The notes beneath the pieces were generated by a model that had not been told where the DNA came from, made no database searches, and saw nothing but the letters and a program-made list of their open reading frames with translations. This document shows, piece after piece, positions 16,543-25,904 of a stretch of DNA of 64,000 nt (position 1 is its first letter; every line of letters begins with the position of its first letter). Origin of the DNA: Bacteroidota bacterium (lineage in GTDB: Bacteria > Bacteroidota > Bacteroidia > Chitinophagales > Chitinophagaceae); contig JAFDZS010000014.1 of NCBI GenBank assembly GCA_018266775.1, positions 91,156-155,155 of the forward strand, in the 5' to 3' direction. Both the position numbers and the translations under genes were made by a program.

Positions 16543-17880
16543 ATGATACAATTATTAAATGCCATCAGTAAAAAATTTTTCGATAACACAGTTCCGTTAT
16601 CAAAACTAAGTAAAACATTTTTTGTTTGGACAGGTAGTGTTCTGCTGGTGTATATTACCAATATCTTTTTGATCCGCATTATTGGCCTGGAGGAATATGG
16701 TAAATACACCGTTTTCTTCAGCTGGGTGTCACTCATCAGCACTATTTTGGCTTTTGGATGGGATGGATATATCATCCAGGTATTACCACAATTGCCTGTA
16801 CATAAAGAAGGAAAAATACAGGGATACTCAGTTATTTATAAAGCAGTATTCACCATCCTGTTATTATGGACTATTCTGCTGGTAGTAATGTTGTTGTTTA
16901 AAGCGGCCGGTATTCAACTCACGGGCTTTCCAACAGTCCGTGCACTGATCCTTTTTTTGTTACTGAATCTCCTTTTCGCAATATTATTGCTGCTCCGTTC
17001 TTTTCTGCGTTTTTTCAATAGAGTGGTAATGGTGCAGCTGGTGGAAGATATTATGAAACCGCTGTTGTTGTTTGCTGTAATCTTTGGATATTATAAAAGC
17101 AAAACTAATTTATACTTACTGCGATTATACGAAGTGAACACATTGGTTTTTGGTGTTGTGGCTCTGGGTTTATTGATTACAGCACTATTCACTATTAAAA
17201 AGAAATTTACTGCAGGTACCGATAATGGTATGGCCAACGGCTGGATCAGGAAATGTTTTTACTTTATGTGCATTTACCTGGGCTACAGCATTTTTACCCG
17301 GATGGAATTGTTGTTCCTTGGTTATTTTGAACAAAATGAAGCCGCGGCACAATACCAGATATTGCTGCGCATTTCCGATTTGGTTTTTCTGCCGGATGTG
17401 TTGTTCAATTATTTTTTACCACAGCAATTCTCTACGCATTTTGCCCATAAAAAAAATGAAGAGGCAAAACTGTTATTCAGCAACGCATCCCGTACCATAT
17501 TTCTCTTGCAATTATTATGTTGGGCAGGCACAGCAATGGTAGGATACTGGTATTTGCAAAGTTTTGGAGTGGCATCTGTAAAAATGTATGGGTTGTTGCT
17601 GTTGTTATGCAGTGCGCCGGTGCTGAGTTCCTTTTTCGGCACTTGCAACGTGGCACTGAAAACTTCAGGCAATGAAAGGTTTTCTTTTTACGCACTTTTT
17701 ATCGTTCTGATTCCTGAAGCAGTTGCCAACAGTATCTGCATCCCTTTATATGGTTTAAATGGTGCAGTAATGGTTTCGTGGTTGAGTATGCTGGGATATA
17801 ATGCGCTGTTATCTTTCTTTGTATACCGCAGGCTGGGGTTTACTAATGTATTTACGCGGTTGTGGTTTAGCCATAAATAA
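16543..17880 (+). CDS. Polysaccharide flippase (Wzx/MOP family)
   Basis: The 445-residue protein has about twelve to fourteen membrane helices and the layout of the Wzx / polysaccharide biosynthesis group of the MOP superfamily, which moves lipid-linked glycans across the inner membrane. The N-terminal region with LVYITNIFLIRIIGLEEYGK (residues 32-51) is typical of these proteins, with basic residues in the first loops. The gene starts 27 bases from the divergent GT9 gene, and an FkbM methyltransferase lies downstream in convergent orientation. No polymerase (Wzy) gene is near, so the exported glycan is unknown. Confidence 0.85.
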   Translation: MIQLLNAISKKFFDNTVPLSKLSKTFFVWTGSVLLVYITNIFLIRIIGLEEYGKYTVFFSWVSLISTILAFGWDGYIIQVLPQLPVHKEGKIQGYSVIYKAVFTILLLWTILLVVMLLFKAAGIQLTGFPTVRALILFLLLNLLFAILLLLRSFLRFFNRVVMVQLVEDIMKPLLLFAVIFGYYKSKTNLYLLRLYEVNTLVFGVVALGLLITALFTIKKKFTAGTDNGMANGWIRKCFYFMCIYLGYSIFTRMELLFLGYFEQNEAAAQYQILLRISDLVFLPDVLFNYFLPQQFSTHFAHKKNEEAKLLFSNASRTIFLLQLLCWAGTAMVGYWYLQSFGVASVKMYGLLLLLCSAPVLSSFFGTCNVALKTSGNERFSFYALFIVLIPEAVANSICIPLYGLNGAVMVSWLSMLGYNALLSFFVYRRLGFTNVFTRLWFSHK

Positions 17881-17881
17881 G

Positions 17882-18008
17882 AATGATTGGCCGCAGATAC
17901 GCAGATTATCTTTTCTCAATAAAGATAAAATTCCTCATCAATGCTCTGCGCTCTCTGCGCCTCTGCGTGAATAAAAATGAAAATGATTGGCCGCAGATAC
18001 GCAGATTA
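17882..18008. repeat. Direct repeats of a GGCCGCAGAT-type dispersed sequence
   Basis: A 27-base sequence containing GATTGGCCGCAGATACGCAG occurs identically at 17882-17908 and 17982-18008, exactly 100 bases apart. Between them lies a run of CTCTGCG words. The inverse of the same sequence (one base different) is part of each 76-bp unit at 29.9 kb. The short frames that cross this stretch are artefacts of the repeat. It fills the gap between the convergent flippase and FkbM genes. Confidence 0.85.
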
Positions 18009-18011
18009 AAC

Positions 18012-18812
18012 TTAGATGTTACTTATCCTTCCAATGATTTCCAGGTGCGGTATGTCAAGCTGTTGCAGCAGCGTTTTTATTTCAGTGGCAGTAATGAATG
18101 CCTTCAGTTGTAATGTTTCTTCCACTGCATAATTAAAAAGATATGCAGGATTTAATTGCACCAGGTGATCAATACAAGTTACAGCATCATCTAAAAACTC
18201 CGGCAATAATACTTCAAATGAAACAGCATTGACAGGTTGAGTAAGTCCCATCAGCACATTCTTTTCATTACCTTCCACATCTATCTTAATGAAATCCGGT
18301 TTGCCATATTCTTTAATGAGCGCATCAAGCGTAACCGTAGTAACAGTAATACTGTCGCCGGAAAAATGCACGGCTTCAGGCCATCGGTTATGGTTGTTTT
18401 TTTCCAGTATGTTTTTCCATTGCGGATTGATAGTATTCAGTGGCGAACCCAATTTGTCAATATAAAACAATGTGGTGCCATTTTTATCTGACACTGCATC
18501 AGGCCGGGTAAACACATTTTTATTGTTCTTAAAACGATACCCTAATATTTTTTGATTGGTGGGATCAGGGTCGCAGGCTACCACTTTATCGGCAAGTTGG
18601 GCAAACACGATTGTTTTATGCCCATCATTGGCACCAATATCAAAAATCAACGTACAGGGTGATAAAAAGGATTGATAGAAACGCAGTTCTTTTTTCTGTT
18701 GTGCAACAATTTCTTTTTTGAAAAGAACAGTATACCATCTGCCTAAAATACCATAGCGTACTGCCTCCAGGATATGCAATTGCTGCAACAGGTATTTCAA
18801 TGCTTTCTTCAT
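18012..18812 (-). CDS. FkbM family methyltransferase
   Basis: The 266-residue protein is an SAM-dependent methyltransferase of the FkbM group. Seen directly: the SAM-binding motif LIFDIGANDGHKT (about residues 54-66), an acidic second-strand end VVACDPDPTN, and the later DFIKIDVEGNEKNVLMGL block that defines FkbM proteins. The family methylates hydroxyls on glycans, lipids or natural products. The position near the GT9 and flippase genes suggests a sugar substrate, by inference. It has no signal peptide. The stop codon lies directly beside the repeats at 17882-18008. Confidence 0.9.
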   Translation of the reverse strand: MKKALKYLLQQLHILEAVRYGILGRWYTVLFKKEIVAQQKKELRFYQSFLSPCTLIFDIGANDGHKTIVFAQLADKVVACDPDPTNQKILGYRFKNNKNVFTRPDAVSDKNGTTLFYIDKLGSPLNTINPQWKNILEKNNHNRWPEAVHFSGDSITVTTVTLDALIKEYGKPDFIKIDVEGNEKNVLMGLTQPVNAVSFEVLLPEFLDDAVTCIDHLVQLNPAYLFNYAVEETLQLKAFITATEIKTLLQQLDIPHLEIIGRISNI

Positions 18813-18853
18813 GTGCGGTTACTCGTGCAATGATATTTTTTAAAACGCAAATA

Positions 18854-19852
18854 TCAATGAACCGGCTGAAGCTGCAATACTTCTTCAAAAAATTTACGGG
18901 TTTCTTTTTCCACGGATTCCACATCGTGCGATTTTATTGGAGATGCCAATACATGATGCCCTGCATTTGGTATGGCAACCGCACGCTTATGCAAACTGTC
19001 TGTACTTAATTGCGCAAACATTTCTTTCATGGCACTGACTTTTACAATGCTGTCCTGGTGTATGTCATCTTTGTAATAATACAGCATTAAAGCAGGCTGG
19101 TGTACTTTTTCAAAGGTGCTCTTCTTCATCGTTGTTTCCAGCATTTCCTGTAACGCTACTACAGCTTCCAGCCGGTAAGGTTTATTCCAGTATTGTTTAT
19201 AAATGAGCCGGTCATCATCAGGATCATTGTAATTACTTTTCTTTACTAATCTTGCAATTTGCAAACCCCAGTGGTTATTCAGTATCCATGCTTTGGAATC
19301 GTTAATGGCAATATTGGGCGAATACATGATGATGGCGGCAACATCGTTGGGATACGTGGCAGCCAGTTGCAAAGCCTGTGTACCACCGGTACTGGTGCCC
19401 ATAAGAATTACTTTTTGCCCTAACTTTTTTCCAATAGCCAATGCCTGCTTGGCACTTTCCCAATAATTGTCTGCTGTAAGATTGATCAGTTGTTCAGTAG
19501 TATCAATACCATGTTCTGCCAGTCTTGATAAATATAAATTGCAGCCAAAGGCTTTGGCAATATTGCGGTGTACAGGATCGCCTTCGCCCTGCGATGCAGA
19601 AAAACCATGCAGGTAAACAATAGAATAAGGTGTAGGCTGATGAGCACTGTCATTAGCCCAAACAATCCGTGCTTCATTATCGGGTTTTAAATGATGTTGC
19701 GCCTCATTGGCTGCAACATACTGGTCCAGTTGCGCAGCAGCAGGAACGTCGGGCAATACAGCAGAATATTTGGGCGTATCGGGCCGGGGGCCAAAAAGAT
19801 AAACGATGATGAGCACACCGATAACATACAGCAGGCCTTTCAAAAATTTCAT
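18854..19852 (-). CDS. Alpha/beta hydrolase, membrane-anchored or exported
   Basis: The 332-residue protein begins with a hydrophobic segment (FLKGLLYVIGVLIIVYLFG, residues 3-21) that is either a signal anchor or signal peptide, so the enzyme should face the periplasm. The hydrolase core shows the oxyanion region YLHGFSASQGEGDP, the nucleophile elbow LMGTSTGGTQAL (Gly-x-Ser-x-Gly variant with Ser in GTSTGG) and a C-terminal NAGHHVLAS that supplies the catalytic His. This suits the serine-aminopeptidase S33 / monoacylglycerol lipase-like branch. The substrate is unknown. It is divergent from the arginase-family gene. Confidence 0.85.
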   Translation of the reverse strand: MKFLKGLLYVIGVLIIVYLFGPRPDTPKYSAVLPDVPAAAQLDQYVAANEAQHHLKPDNEARIVWANDSAHQPTPYSIVYLHGFSASQGEGDPVHRNIAKAFGCNLYLSRLAEHGIDTTEQLINLTADNYWESAKQALAIGKKLGQKVILMGTSTGGTQALQLAATYPNDVAAIIMYSPNIAINDSKAWILNNHWGLQIARLVKKSNYNDPDDDRLIYKQYWNKPYRLEAVVALQEMLETTMKKSTFEKVHQPALMLYYYKDDIHQDSIVKVSAMKEMFAQLSTDSLHKRAVAIPNAGHHVLASPIKSHDVESVEKETRKFFEEVLQLQPVH

Positions 19853-19965
19853 AACTGAATTTTGTATGAAACTACATTTTTTTCAGCGCCGCAGGAAATT
19901 AAATCTGTGTTACATGGTGAACGAATTTATGAACCTTTTAATACAAATTTGTTTATCTTCCCTTA

Positions 19966-21015
19966 ATGAAGCACTTCAAGTTTTATTCCAAGGAAGACAT
20001 CTTATCCCTCACCAGCACACGGCGTTTTGAAACCCGTATCGGCGAACAGTTGCAGGTAATCAAAAATGAAAGTGACTGGATGACGGCTTTACAGCAGGCG
20101 CCGGCAAAATATGTATTACTGGGTATTCCTGAAGATATTGGCGTTAGGGCGAATAAAGGAAAAGGTGGTGCCACTACCGCATGGATCCCCTTTTTATCTG
20201 CTTTCCTCAATACCAAAAGCAATGATTTTTTCTCTGGAGAAAATATGCTGCTGCTGGGCCATTTTGATTTTGGCGATATTAAATTTCTTATCGACAGTAA
20301 TGCCTATAATCCTGATGAACTGGTGGATGCTTACCGCCACGCTGTGAACATTATTGATGAAGAAGTGGAAAATATGATTAAGGTAATTGCAGTCTGTAAT
20401 AAAATACCGGTGGTGATCGGGGGCGGACATAATAATGCTTATCCCATCATAAAAGGTGTGGCAAAAGGGTTGCATAAAACAGGGGCTGTTGCGCTGGCGC
20501 AGATCAACTGCATCAACCTGGATGCACATGCAGACTATGGTCCGGTTGAAGGCCGCCACAGCGGCAATCCATTCCGTTATGCAGAAGAAGATGGCTACCT
20601 GGGTAAGTACTGCATTGTAGGCGTACACGAAAATAATTTATCTCAAAATGTATTGACGGATATTCACAATAACCCATTCATTGATTATATTACTTACGAG
20701 GAAATATTTATTGATGAACGGAGGAATTTCATACAGGCGGTTGCACATGCCACCGGTTTTACGGAGGATACATTTACCGGAATTGAACTGGACCTCGATG
20801 CCGTGGAATATGTGCTCAGCAGCGCTGCTTCTCCCTGTGGTATTACTGCATTGCAGGCCAGGCAGTATATTAATTTTACAGCTACAGATGCTAAAGTGGC
20901 TTACCTGCATATTTGTGAAGGCGCCACACAGTTGGAAGATGGGCAGAAGGATGACAGCACCGGCAAACTGATTGCTTACCTGGTAGCTGATTTTATTAAA
21001 GCCAATACGGAATGA
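19966..21015 (+). CDS. Arginase-family hydrolase, probably formimidoylglutamase
   Basis: The 349-residue protein belongs to the ureohydrolase family, with a di-manganese site: GGGHNNAYP (His155), NLDAHAD (Asp186, His188 and Asp190 region) and GIELDLDAVE (about 272-281). Among this family the overall form, including RHSGNPFRYA, resembles Bacteroidota formimidoylglutamases (HutG-like), which release formamide from N-formimidoylglutamate in histidine breakdown. No other hut genes are in the window, so arginase or agmatinase activity cannot be excluded. The protein is soluble. The stop touches the end of the convergent rhodanese-thioredoxin gene at 21016. Confidence 0.85.
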   Translation: MKHFKFYSKEDILSLTSTRRFETRIGEQLQVIKNESDWMTALQQAPAKYVLLGIPEDIGVRANKGKGGATTAWIPFLSAFLNTKSNDFFSGENMLLLGHFDFGDIKFLIDSNAYNPDELVDAYRHAVNIIDEEVENMIKVIAVCNKIPVVIGGGHNNAYPIIKGVAKGLHKTGAVALAQINCINLDAHADYGPVEGRHSGNPFRYAEEDGYLGKYCIVGVHENNLSQNVLTDIHNNPFIDYITYEEIFIDERRNFIQAVAHATGFTEDTFTGIELDLDAVEYVLSSAASPCGITALQARQYINFTATDAKVAYLHICEGATQLEDGQKDDSTGKLIAYLVADFIKANTE

Positions 21016-21714
21016 TTAAAAATGTGCGGCAATTTCTTTCTCGTCTGCAACACCATCTTTACGCCAAACGGTTTTGCCGTTTTTAAAAACAATGAATACC
21101 GGTAATTGGGTAACATGATATTCATTTAAAACTGCTTCATCACTAGCGCCATCCACTTTCAGTAATGTGAATTTACCTGCATAATCTTTTTCCAGTTGTT
21201 GTAATACCGGTTCCATGGTTTTGCAGGGCGGGCACCATTCCGCACCAAAATCAACCAAAACGGTTTGGGATCCTTTAATGGTATTGTTGAATGCCTCCAG
21301 CGTCATCGGGTTTGCTGCGGCAGCTTTTCCTTCAAGGCTTTTACCCGCAGCCTTCCAGGCATTAATACCGCCTTTCAGTTCATACACTTCTTTAAAACCC
21401 ATTGAGCGCATTTTTGCAGCTGCTGCGGCACTTCTGCCACCAGCCAGGCAATATACATACACAGGTTTATTTTTATCTACAAATGCAATACGGCGATCAA
21501 ATTCATTCGCATCGTTCCAGTTGGCCAGCAATGTTTTTTTGATATGGCCGGAGGCATATTCCCCCGGTGTCCGCACATCCAGCAACTGTACAGAATCTTT
21601 GGTAACAGCTGTTTCAAATTCATCCGCAGTCAATACTGTTTTATTTTGTCCTGTACAGCTGAACACAATAAAAGCAGGCAGCAAGTAAACAAAAGCACGT
21701 AACAGTTTTTTCAT
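21016..21714 (-). CDS. Rhodanese-thioredoxin fusion lipoprotein
   Basis: I start at the Met at 21714 because it opens a clean lipoprotein signal (MKKLLRAFVYLLPAFIVFSC, lipid Cys20); the frame extends 30 codons further upstream without one. The 232-residue product has a rhodanese domain (about 26-125) with catalytic Cys89 in YCLAGGRS, then a thioredoxin domain (about 137-232) with WCPPC at 160-164 (active-site CPPC at 161-164) and a cis-Pro in TQLPVFIV. Rhodaneses move sulfane sulfur and thioredoxins reduce disulfides or persulfides; together in the periplasm they could relay sulfur or repair oxidised thiols. This role is inferred. It is convergent with the arginase-family gene. Confidence 0.9.
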   Translation of the reverse strand: MKKLLRAFVYLLPAFIVFSCTGQNKTVLTADEFETAVTKDSVQLLDVRTPGEYASGHIKKTLLANWNDANEFDRRIAFVDKNKPVYVYCLAGGRSAAAAAKMRSMGFKEVYELKGGINAWKAAGKSLEGKAAAANPMTLEAFNNTIKGSQTVLVDFGAEWCPPCKTMEPVLQQLEKDYAGKFTLLKVDGASDEAVLNEYHVTQLPVFIVFKNGKTVWRKDGVADEKEIAAHF

Positions 21715-21932
21715 TTTATTCTTATTTGATGATAATAATTTATAAAACTCATTTTGATAGCCGTCTTCCGTAAACTCAGGCTGACAGTATACCAACCTGA
21801 ACAATGTTTCAAAATTAAAAGTTGTCAGGTTGAGCTGGGCGGAACCGGATGATCAATACAACCGGCCCTTAGATTTTATCTTTTATCCGTTATTTAAAAA
21901 AGCTTTTCAATGTTTTTACAAAAATACCAAAT

Positions 21933-21957
21933 AAAAAACCACCTCCGTGGAGATGGT
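21933..21957 (-). terminator. Rho-independent terminator after the SH3-domain gene
   Basis: On the minus strand, hairpin ACCATCTC / GAGGTGGT (one wobble, 21938-21957) is followed by five T residues. It is 31 bases after the stop of the SH3 gene at 21988. Confidence 0.75.
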
Positions 21958-21987
21958 CTTATTATTTAGCGTGATTTGTAACATAAG

Positions 21988-22404
21988 TTACATTGGAGAC
22001 AGGTATTGTGCATACGCATAACCTTCTTCACCATCGGCAGTTTTAATTTTCCACCAGCTGTCATCCGTTTTTTCCACCAGTGTTACAATTTCATTATGCG
22101 CAGCTTTGCCCACAATAGCGCCTTCTGTGCTGGGTGTACTCCTGATGTTCAGGTTGGTTGATTCTGTAGTAACTTTCAACTGTGCACCTGCATCAGCTTT
22201 TACATCAATATTCATCATCAGGTCGCCGCTGGCCATGTTGGGGTCAATCTTTGCATATAAAGCCCATAATGAATCGTAGTCTGCTGAACTTTTAGCAACC
22301 CCGCTGATGTGCAGCATGCCATCTTTTTCAGCCACTGCCAGGTCCGCTACGCCCAATGTGTTTGCAGTTTGAATTAATTCTGCATATTTATCCTGTAATG
22401 CCAT
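21988..22404 (-). CDS. BON-like plus bacterial SH3 domain protein
   Basis: The 138-residue protein starts MALQDKYAELIQTANTLGVA, without a signal peptide. Residues 1-65 read like one BON-type repeat (ADLAVAEKDGMLHISGVAKS), and residues 75-138 are a bacterial SH3 domain (NLNIRSTPSTEGAIVGKA ... WWKIKTADGEEGYAYAQYL). The arrangement recalls LysM/BON proteins of the YgaU type, where the peptidoglycan-binding LysM is here replaced by SH3. It follows the BON lipoprotein gene by 26 bases and shares its terminator, so both belong to one operon. A role in envelope or ion homeostasis is only inference. Confidence 0.8.
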   Translation of the reverse strand: MALQDKYAELIQTANTLGVADLAVAEKDGMLHISGVAKSSADYDSLWALYAKIDPNMASGDLMMNIDVKADAGAQLKVTTESTNLNIRSTPSTEGAIVGKAAHNEIVTLVEKTDDSWWKIKTADGEEGYAYAQYLSPM

Positions 22405-22430
22405 TGTCTTAAAGTTTAGTGTGATGAGGA

Positions 22431-22928
22431 TTATTTTTTATCAACCAGTTTGGTAACGTCTGATTTTACTTTTGCTGAAGCCAGCATTTGCATGATGGTC
22501 ATTCTTTGCTTAGCGGTTACTTCTCCGGCAAGCACCGCTTTATCACCTTCAAATGTAACGGTAACACCGGTAAAATCTTTCAGGCCATCTTTTACTTTTT
22601 GCATGGCAGCATCGTCCAGTGTACTGGTTACAGAAGCTGGAACGGGTGGTGGAGGTGGGGGCGTAACGGTTGCATTGTTCACTACGTGGTCAATGCCTTT
22701 AATGTCTTTAAAGGCATCATTGCATAATGCCTTGCACGCACTGTCTTTCATTTCACCTGTAATGGTTACCACACCATCTTTTACATCAGCAACAGCCCCG
22801 CTCATCATGGGGTTGGCTTTAATAGCAGCGTCCACTTTTTCTTTAATGTCAGCATCTTTGGGTTTGCAGCTTGCAAAGGATAATGCAGCGGCCACAACAA
22901 CACCTGTCATAACTTTTGTAAGTTTCAT
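22431..22928 (-). CDS. BON-domain lipoprotein
   Basis: The 165-residue protein has a lipoprotein signal with lipid Cys21 (ALSFASCKPK). Two BON domains follow: residues about 27-90 (IKEKVDAAIKANP, GVVTITGEMKDSACK, IKGIDHVVNNATV) and about 105-165 (MQKVKDGLKDFTGVTVTFEG, AVLAGEVTAKQR). They are joined by a proline-rich linker (TPPPPPPVPA). BON domains bind phospholipids and are found in OsmY-type stress and envelope proteins. It is the first gene of an operon with the BON/SH3 gene. No TAnnTTTG promoter was recognised upstream. Confidence 0.85.
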   Translation of the reverse strand: MKLTKVMTGVVVAAALSFASCKPKDADIKEKVDAAIKANPMMSGAVADVKDGVVTITGEMKDSACKALCNDAFKDIKGIDHVVNNATVTPPPPPPVPASVTSTLDDAAMQKVKDGLKDFTGVTVTFEGDKAVLAGEVTAKQRMTIMQMLASAKVKSDVTKLVDKK

Positions 22929-23063
22929 TGTAGTTGTTTTTTAGTTTAAGAATTATATTCAAAGAAAAGGAAAATTAAATCCCGGCACAATAAGAAGGTG
23001 CATGAATTTTTCCAGTTCTTCAGACTTAACTTTTAAATAACAGGTTGCATGATTTTAAAAAAA

Positions 23064-23849
23064 TTACAGGCAACCTAATCTGCCTCCATCTACCGGTAAA
23101 TTAATTCCCGTAATGTATGCTGCAGCAGGGCTGCATAAAAAAGCCACAGCAGCACCAAATTCTCCGGGTTGTCCAATTCGTCCTGCAGGAATTTCTGCCA
23201 CCAGTTCTTCCAGCACTGCTGCTGCGGTGCTGCCGGTATCTGTTGCTTTTTTCTGAATCACATAATCAGCGCGGCTGGTTTGTGTAAAGCCAGGCAATAC
23301 ATTATTTACCGTAATGCCAAACGGTGCCAGCTCAGTAGCCAGCGTTTTGGCCCAACTGGCTACAGCGCCCCTGGTGGTATTGCTTACACCCAAACCCGGA
23401 ATAGGCACTTTTACCGAAGTGGAAATGATATTCACTATACGGCCAAAACCTGCTGCTTTCATACCCGGCACCACCGCCTGCACCAAATGATGGTTATTGA
23501 TGAGATGATTATTAAACGCCTGTAAAAATGCTTCAGCTGTTGCTGTTAAAGCAGGCCCGCCTGCGGGGCCACCGGTATTGTTTATTAAAATATGAACCGT
23601 ATGTTCCCGCACAAACGCATCAATTACTTTTTTTACCACCACCGTATCGTTAAAGTCTGCCACCAGGTATTGATGGTGCTGCTTCGCATTTCTGCTTAAA
23701 GTTTGTACAACTTCCTTTAATTTTTCTTCGTTGCGTGCCATCAGTACCACGTTGCAGCCCAGTAATGCCAGCTCGGCAGCACTGGCATAACCAAGGCCTT
23801 GTGTACTGCCGCAAACAAGGGCTGTTTTTCCGCTCAGGTCAAGATTCAT
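23064..23849 (-). CDS. SDR-family protein lacking the catalytic Tyr/Lys
   Basis: The 261-residue protein has the Rossmann core of short-chain dehydrogenases: GSTQGLG (14-20), NNTGG (90-94), IVNIIS with Ser143 in the place of the catalytic Ser, and a C-terminal PAAAYITGINLPVDGG block. The catalytic tyrosine and lysine positions are Ser156 and Arg160 (GVSNTTRGAVASW), so the YxxxK motif is missing. This fits a known group of BKR/FabG-like SDRs that lack the usual active site. It may bind NAD(P) or act by another mechanism. It is cytosolic and stands alone between the BON operon and parE. Confidence 0.88.
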   Translation of the reverse strand: MNLDLSGKTALVCGSTQGLGYASAAELALLGCNVVLMARNEEKLKEVVQTLSRNAKQHHQYLVADFNDTVVVKKVIDAFVREHTVHILINNTGGPAGGPALTATAEAFLQAFNNHLINNHHLVQAVVPGMKAAGFGRIVNIISTSVKVPIPGLGVSNTTRGAVASWAKTLATELAPFGITVNNVLPGFTQTSRADYVIQKKATDTGSTAAAVLEELVAEIPAGRIGQPGEFGAAVAFLCSPAAAYITGINLPVDGGRLGCL

Positions 23850-23974
23850 GGAAAGTATTTATGAGGGGACTAAATTAGTTTAATTTTTCTCACATTTATT
23901 GGTTTAATGTGGATAATTCATCACACCCGGCTTTGCACCTATTCCGCTATATTCGCAGGCTGAAATAGTGTTAA

Positions 23975-25858
23975 ATGGCAGAAAAAAATTTATTTGATTA
24001 CACCGAAGATTCGATCAAAAGCCTCGACTGGAAAGAGCATATCCGCCTGCGCCCCGGTATGTACATTGGTAAGCTGGGCGATGGCAGCAGCGCCGATGAC
24101 GGCATTTATGTTTTGCTGAAAGAAGTGATTGACAACTGTATTGACGAACATACCATGGGGTATGGTAAACATGTGGATGTTACTATAGATGGAAAAACCA
24201 TTACCGTGCGTGACTACGGCCGCGGCATTCCGCTGGGTAAAGTGGTGGATGTGGTGAGCAAGATCAACACCGGGGCTAAATACGACAGTAAAGCCTTTCA
24301 AAAAAGTGTGGGACTGAATGGAGTGGGTACCAAAGCGGTAAATGCACTCAGTACTTATTTTAAAGTCACAGCTTTCCGGGAAGGTAAAGAGAAGACGGCG
24401 GAGTTTGAACGCGGCACCTTGAAAAAAGAATTTAAAGAAGCTGCCACTAAAGAAGATAACGGCACGCTGGTGTCTTTCATTCCTGATGACAGCATCTTCA
24501 AAAATTTTCATTTTGTACAGGAATACCTCGATAACCAGTTCTGGAATTATTGTTACCTGAATGCAGGTTTGGTGATGAACCTGAACGGGAAAAAATATGT
24601 GAGCAAGAACGGCCTGCTGGATTTGCTGGAGCGAAAAACCAATGCAGATGAAAACCGTTATCCCATCATTCACCTCAAGGGCGAGGATATTGAGGTAGCC
24701 ATCACGCATCAAAACAGTTATGGGGAAGATTATTACAGTTTTGTAAACGGACAGTTCACCACGCAGGGCGGAACGCATTTGGCGGCATTCCGTGAAGGAT
24801 ACATTAAAACCATCCGGGAATTTTTTAAGAAGGATTATGATGCGGCCGATATCCGCGGCAGCATTTGTGCAGCCATCAGCGTACGTGTACAGGAGCCGGT
24901 GTTTGAAAGCCAAACCAAAACAAAACTTGGTTCGTTGAACGTGTATGAAGGCGGACCGAGCATGCGTAACTTCGTTGGGGATTTCCTGGCTAAAGAACTG
25001 GATAATTATTTACACCGCAATCCTTCCACCGCCGATGCATTAAAAAAACGCATTGAACAAAGTGAAAGGGAACGGAAAGAGTTATCCGGCATTCGTAAGC
25101 TGGCCAACGAAAGGGCAAAGAAGGCCAACCTGCACAATAAAAAACTGCGTGACTGTAAGTTTCATTATAACGATGAACCATCGGGTAAAGAAAAAGACAG
25201 CATCATAGAAAAACAAAAAGAAAGTACCATTTTCATTACTGAAGGTGATAGTGCCAGTGGTAGCATCACCAAAGCACGGGAAGTGGAAACGCAGGCGGTA
25301 TTCAGTTTGCGTGGTAAACCATTAAACTGTTTCGGGTTAACGAAAAAAGTGGTGTATGAAAACGAAGAGTTCAACTTACTGCAGCATGCGCTGAACATTG
25401 AAGAAGGTTACGATGGGCTGCGTTATAACAATATCATCATTGCCACCGATGCCGATGTGGATGGCATGCACATCCGTTTACTATTGATGACATTCTTCCT
25501 GCAGTTTTTTCCCGACCTGGTGAAGAATGGCCACGTATATATTTTAGAAACGCCATTGTTCCGCGTTCGTAATAAACAGGAAACAATTTACTGCTATGAT
25601 GAAACGGAAAAACAGGCCGCAATGAAAAAACTGGGCGCCAAGCCTGAGATCACCCGCTTTAAAGGATTGGGTGAAATCAGTCCTGATGAATTTGCCAACT
25701 TCATTGGAAAAGATATTCGCCTGCAACCGGTGATGTTATTACCAGAAACACATATTCAGCAATTGCTGGAATATTATATGGGCAAGAACACACCATCAAG
25801 GCAGGAATTCATTATTGACAACCTGCAGGTAGAACTGGACAGGGTGGAAGAGAATTAA
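23975..25858 (+). CDS. parE: DNA topoisomerase IV subunit B
   Basis: ParE is the ATPase subunit of topoisomerase IV, which unlinks daughter chromosomes. The 627-residue protein has the GHKL ATPase domain ([48 protein letters not shown]), a transducer domain, and the TOPRIM domain with EGDSASG (Glu423) and DADVDGMHI (Asp492/494). ParE rather than GyrB is supported by the linked parC-type gene at 27227, as in other Bacteroidota; the order parE-DUF1835-parC is broken only by the four-helix-bundle cassette. Cytosolic, on the nucleoid. Confidence 0.93.
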   Translation: MAEKNLFDYTEDSIKSLDWKEHIRLRPGMYIGKLGDGSSADDGIYVLLKEVIDNCIDEHTMGYGKHVDVTIDGKTITVRDYGRGIPLGKVVDVVSKINTGAKYDSKAFQKSVGLNGVGTKAVNALSTYFKVTAFREGKEKTAEFERGTLKKEFKEAATKEDNGTLVSFIPDDSIFKNFHFVQEYLDNQFWNYCYLNAGLVMNLNGKKYVSKNGLLDLLERKTNADENRYPIIHLKGEDIEVAITHQNSYGEDYYSFVNGQFTTQGGTHLAAFREGYIKTIREFFKKDYDAADIRGSICAAISVRVQEPVFESQTKTKLGSLNVYEGGPSMRNFVGDFLAKELDNYLHRNPSTADALKKRIEQSERERKELSGIRKLANERAKKANLHNKKLRDCKFHYNDEPSGKEKDSIIEKQKESTIFITEGDSASGSITKAREVETQAVFSLRGKPLNCFGLTKKVVYENEEFNLLQHALNIEEGYDGLRYNNIIIATDADVDGMHIRLLLMTFFLQFFPDLVKNGHVYILETPLFRVRNKQETIYCYDETEKQAAMKKLGAKPEITRFKGLGEISPDEFANFIGKDIRLQPVMLLPETHIQQLLEYYMGKNTPSRQEFIIDNLQVELDRVEEN

Positions 25859-25904
25859 AATAACAATTGCACAACGTGGTGCAGCACAACCATCAAAACA
25901 CAAC

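Noticed and set aside
17883..18113. A 76-codon plus-strand frame after the flippase gene
   Set aside because: It is the translation of the GGCCGCAGAT repeats and overlaps the end of the FkbM gene on the other strand.
22450..22944. A 164-codon plus-strand frame
   Set aside because: It is antisense to the BON lipoprotein, which has clear domains and a lipobox.
23990..24913. A 307-codon minus-strand frame
   Set aside because: It lies wholly inside parE, whose protein motifs are intact; the antisense frame is a codon-usage shadow.
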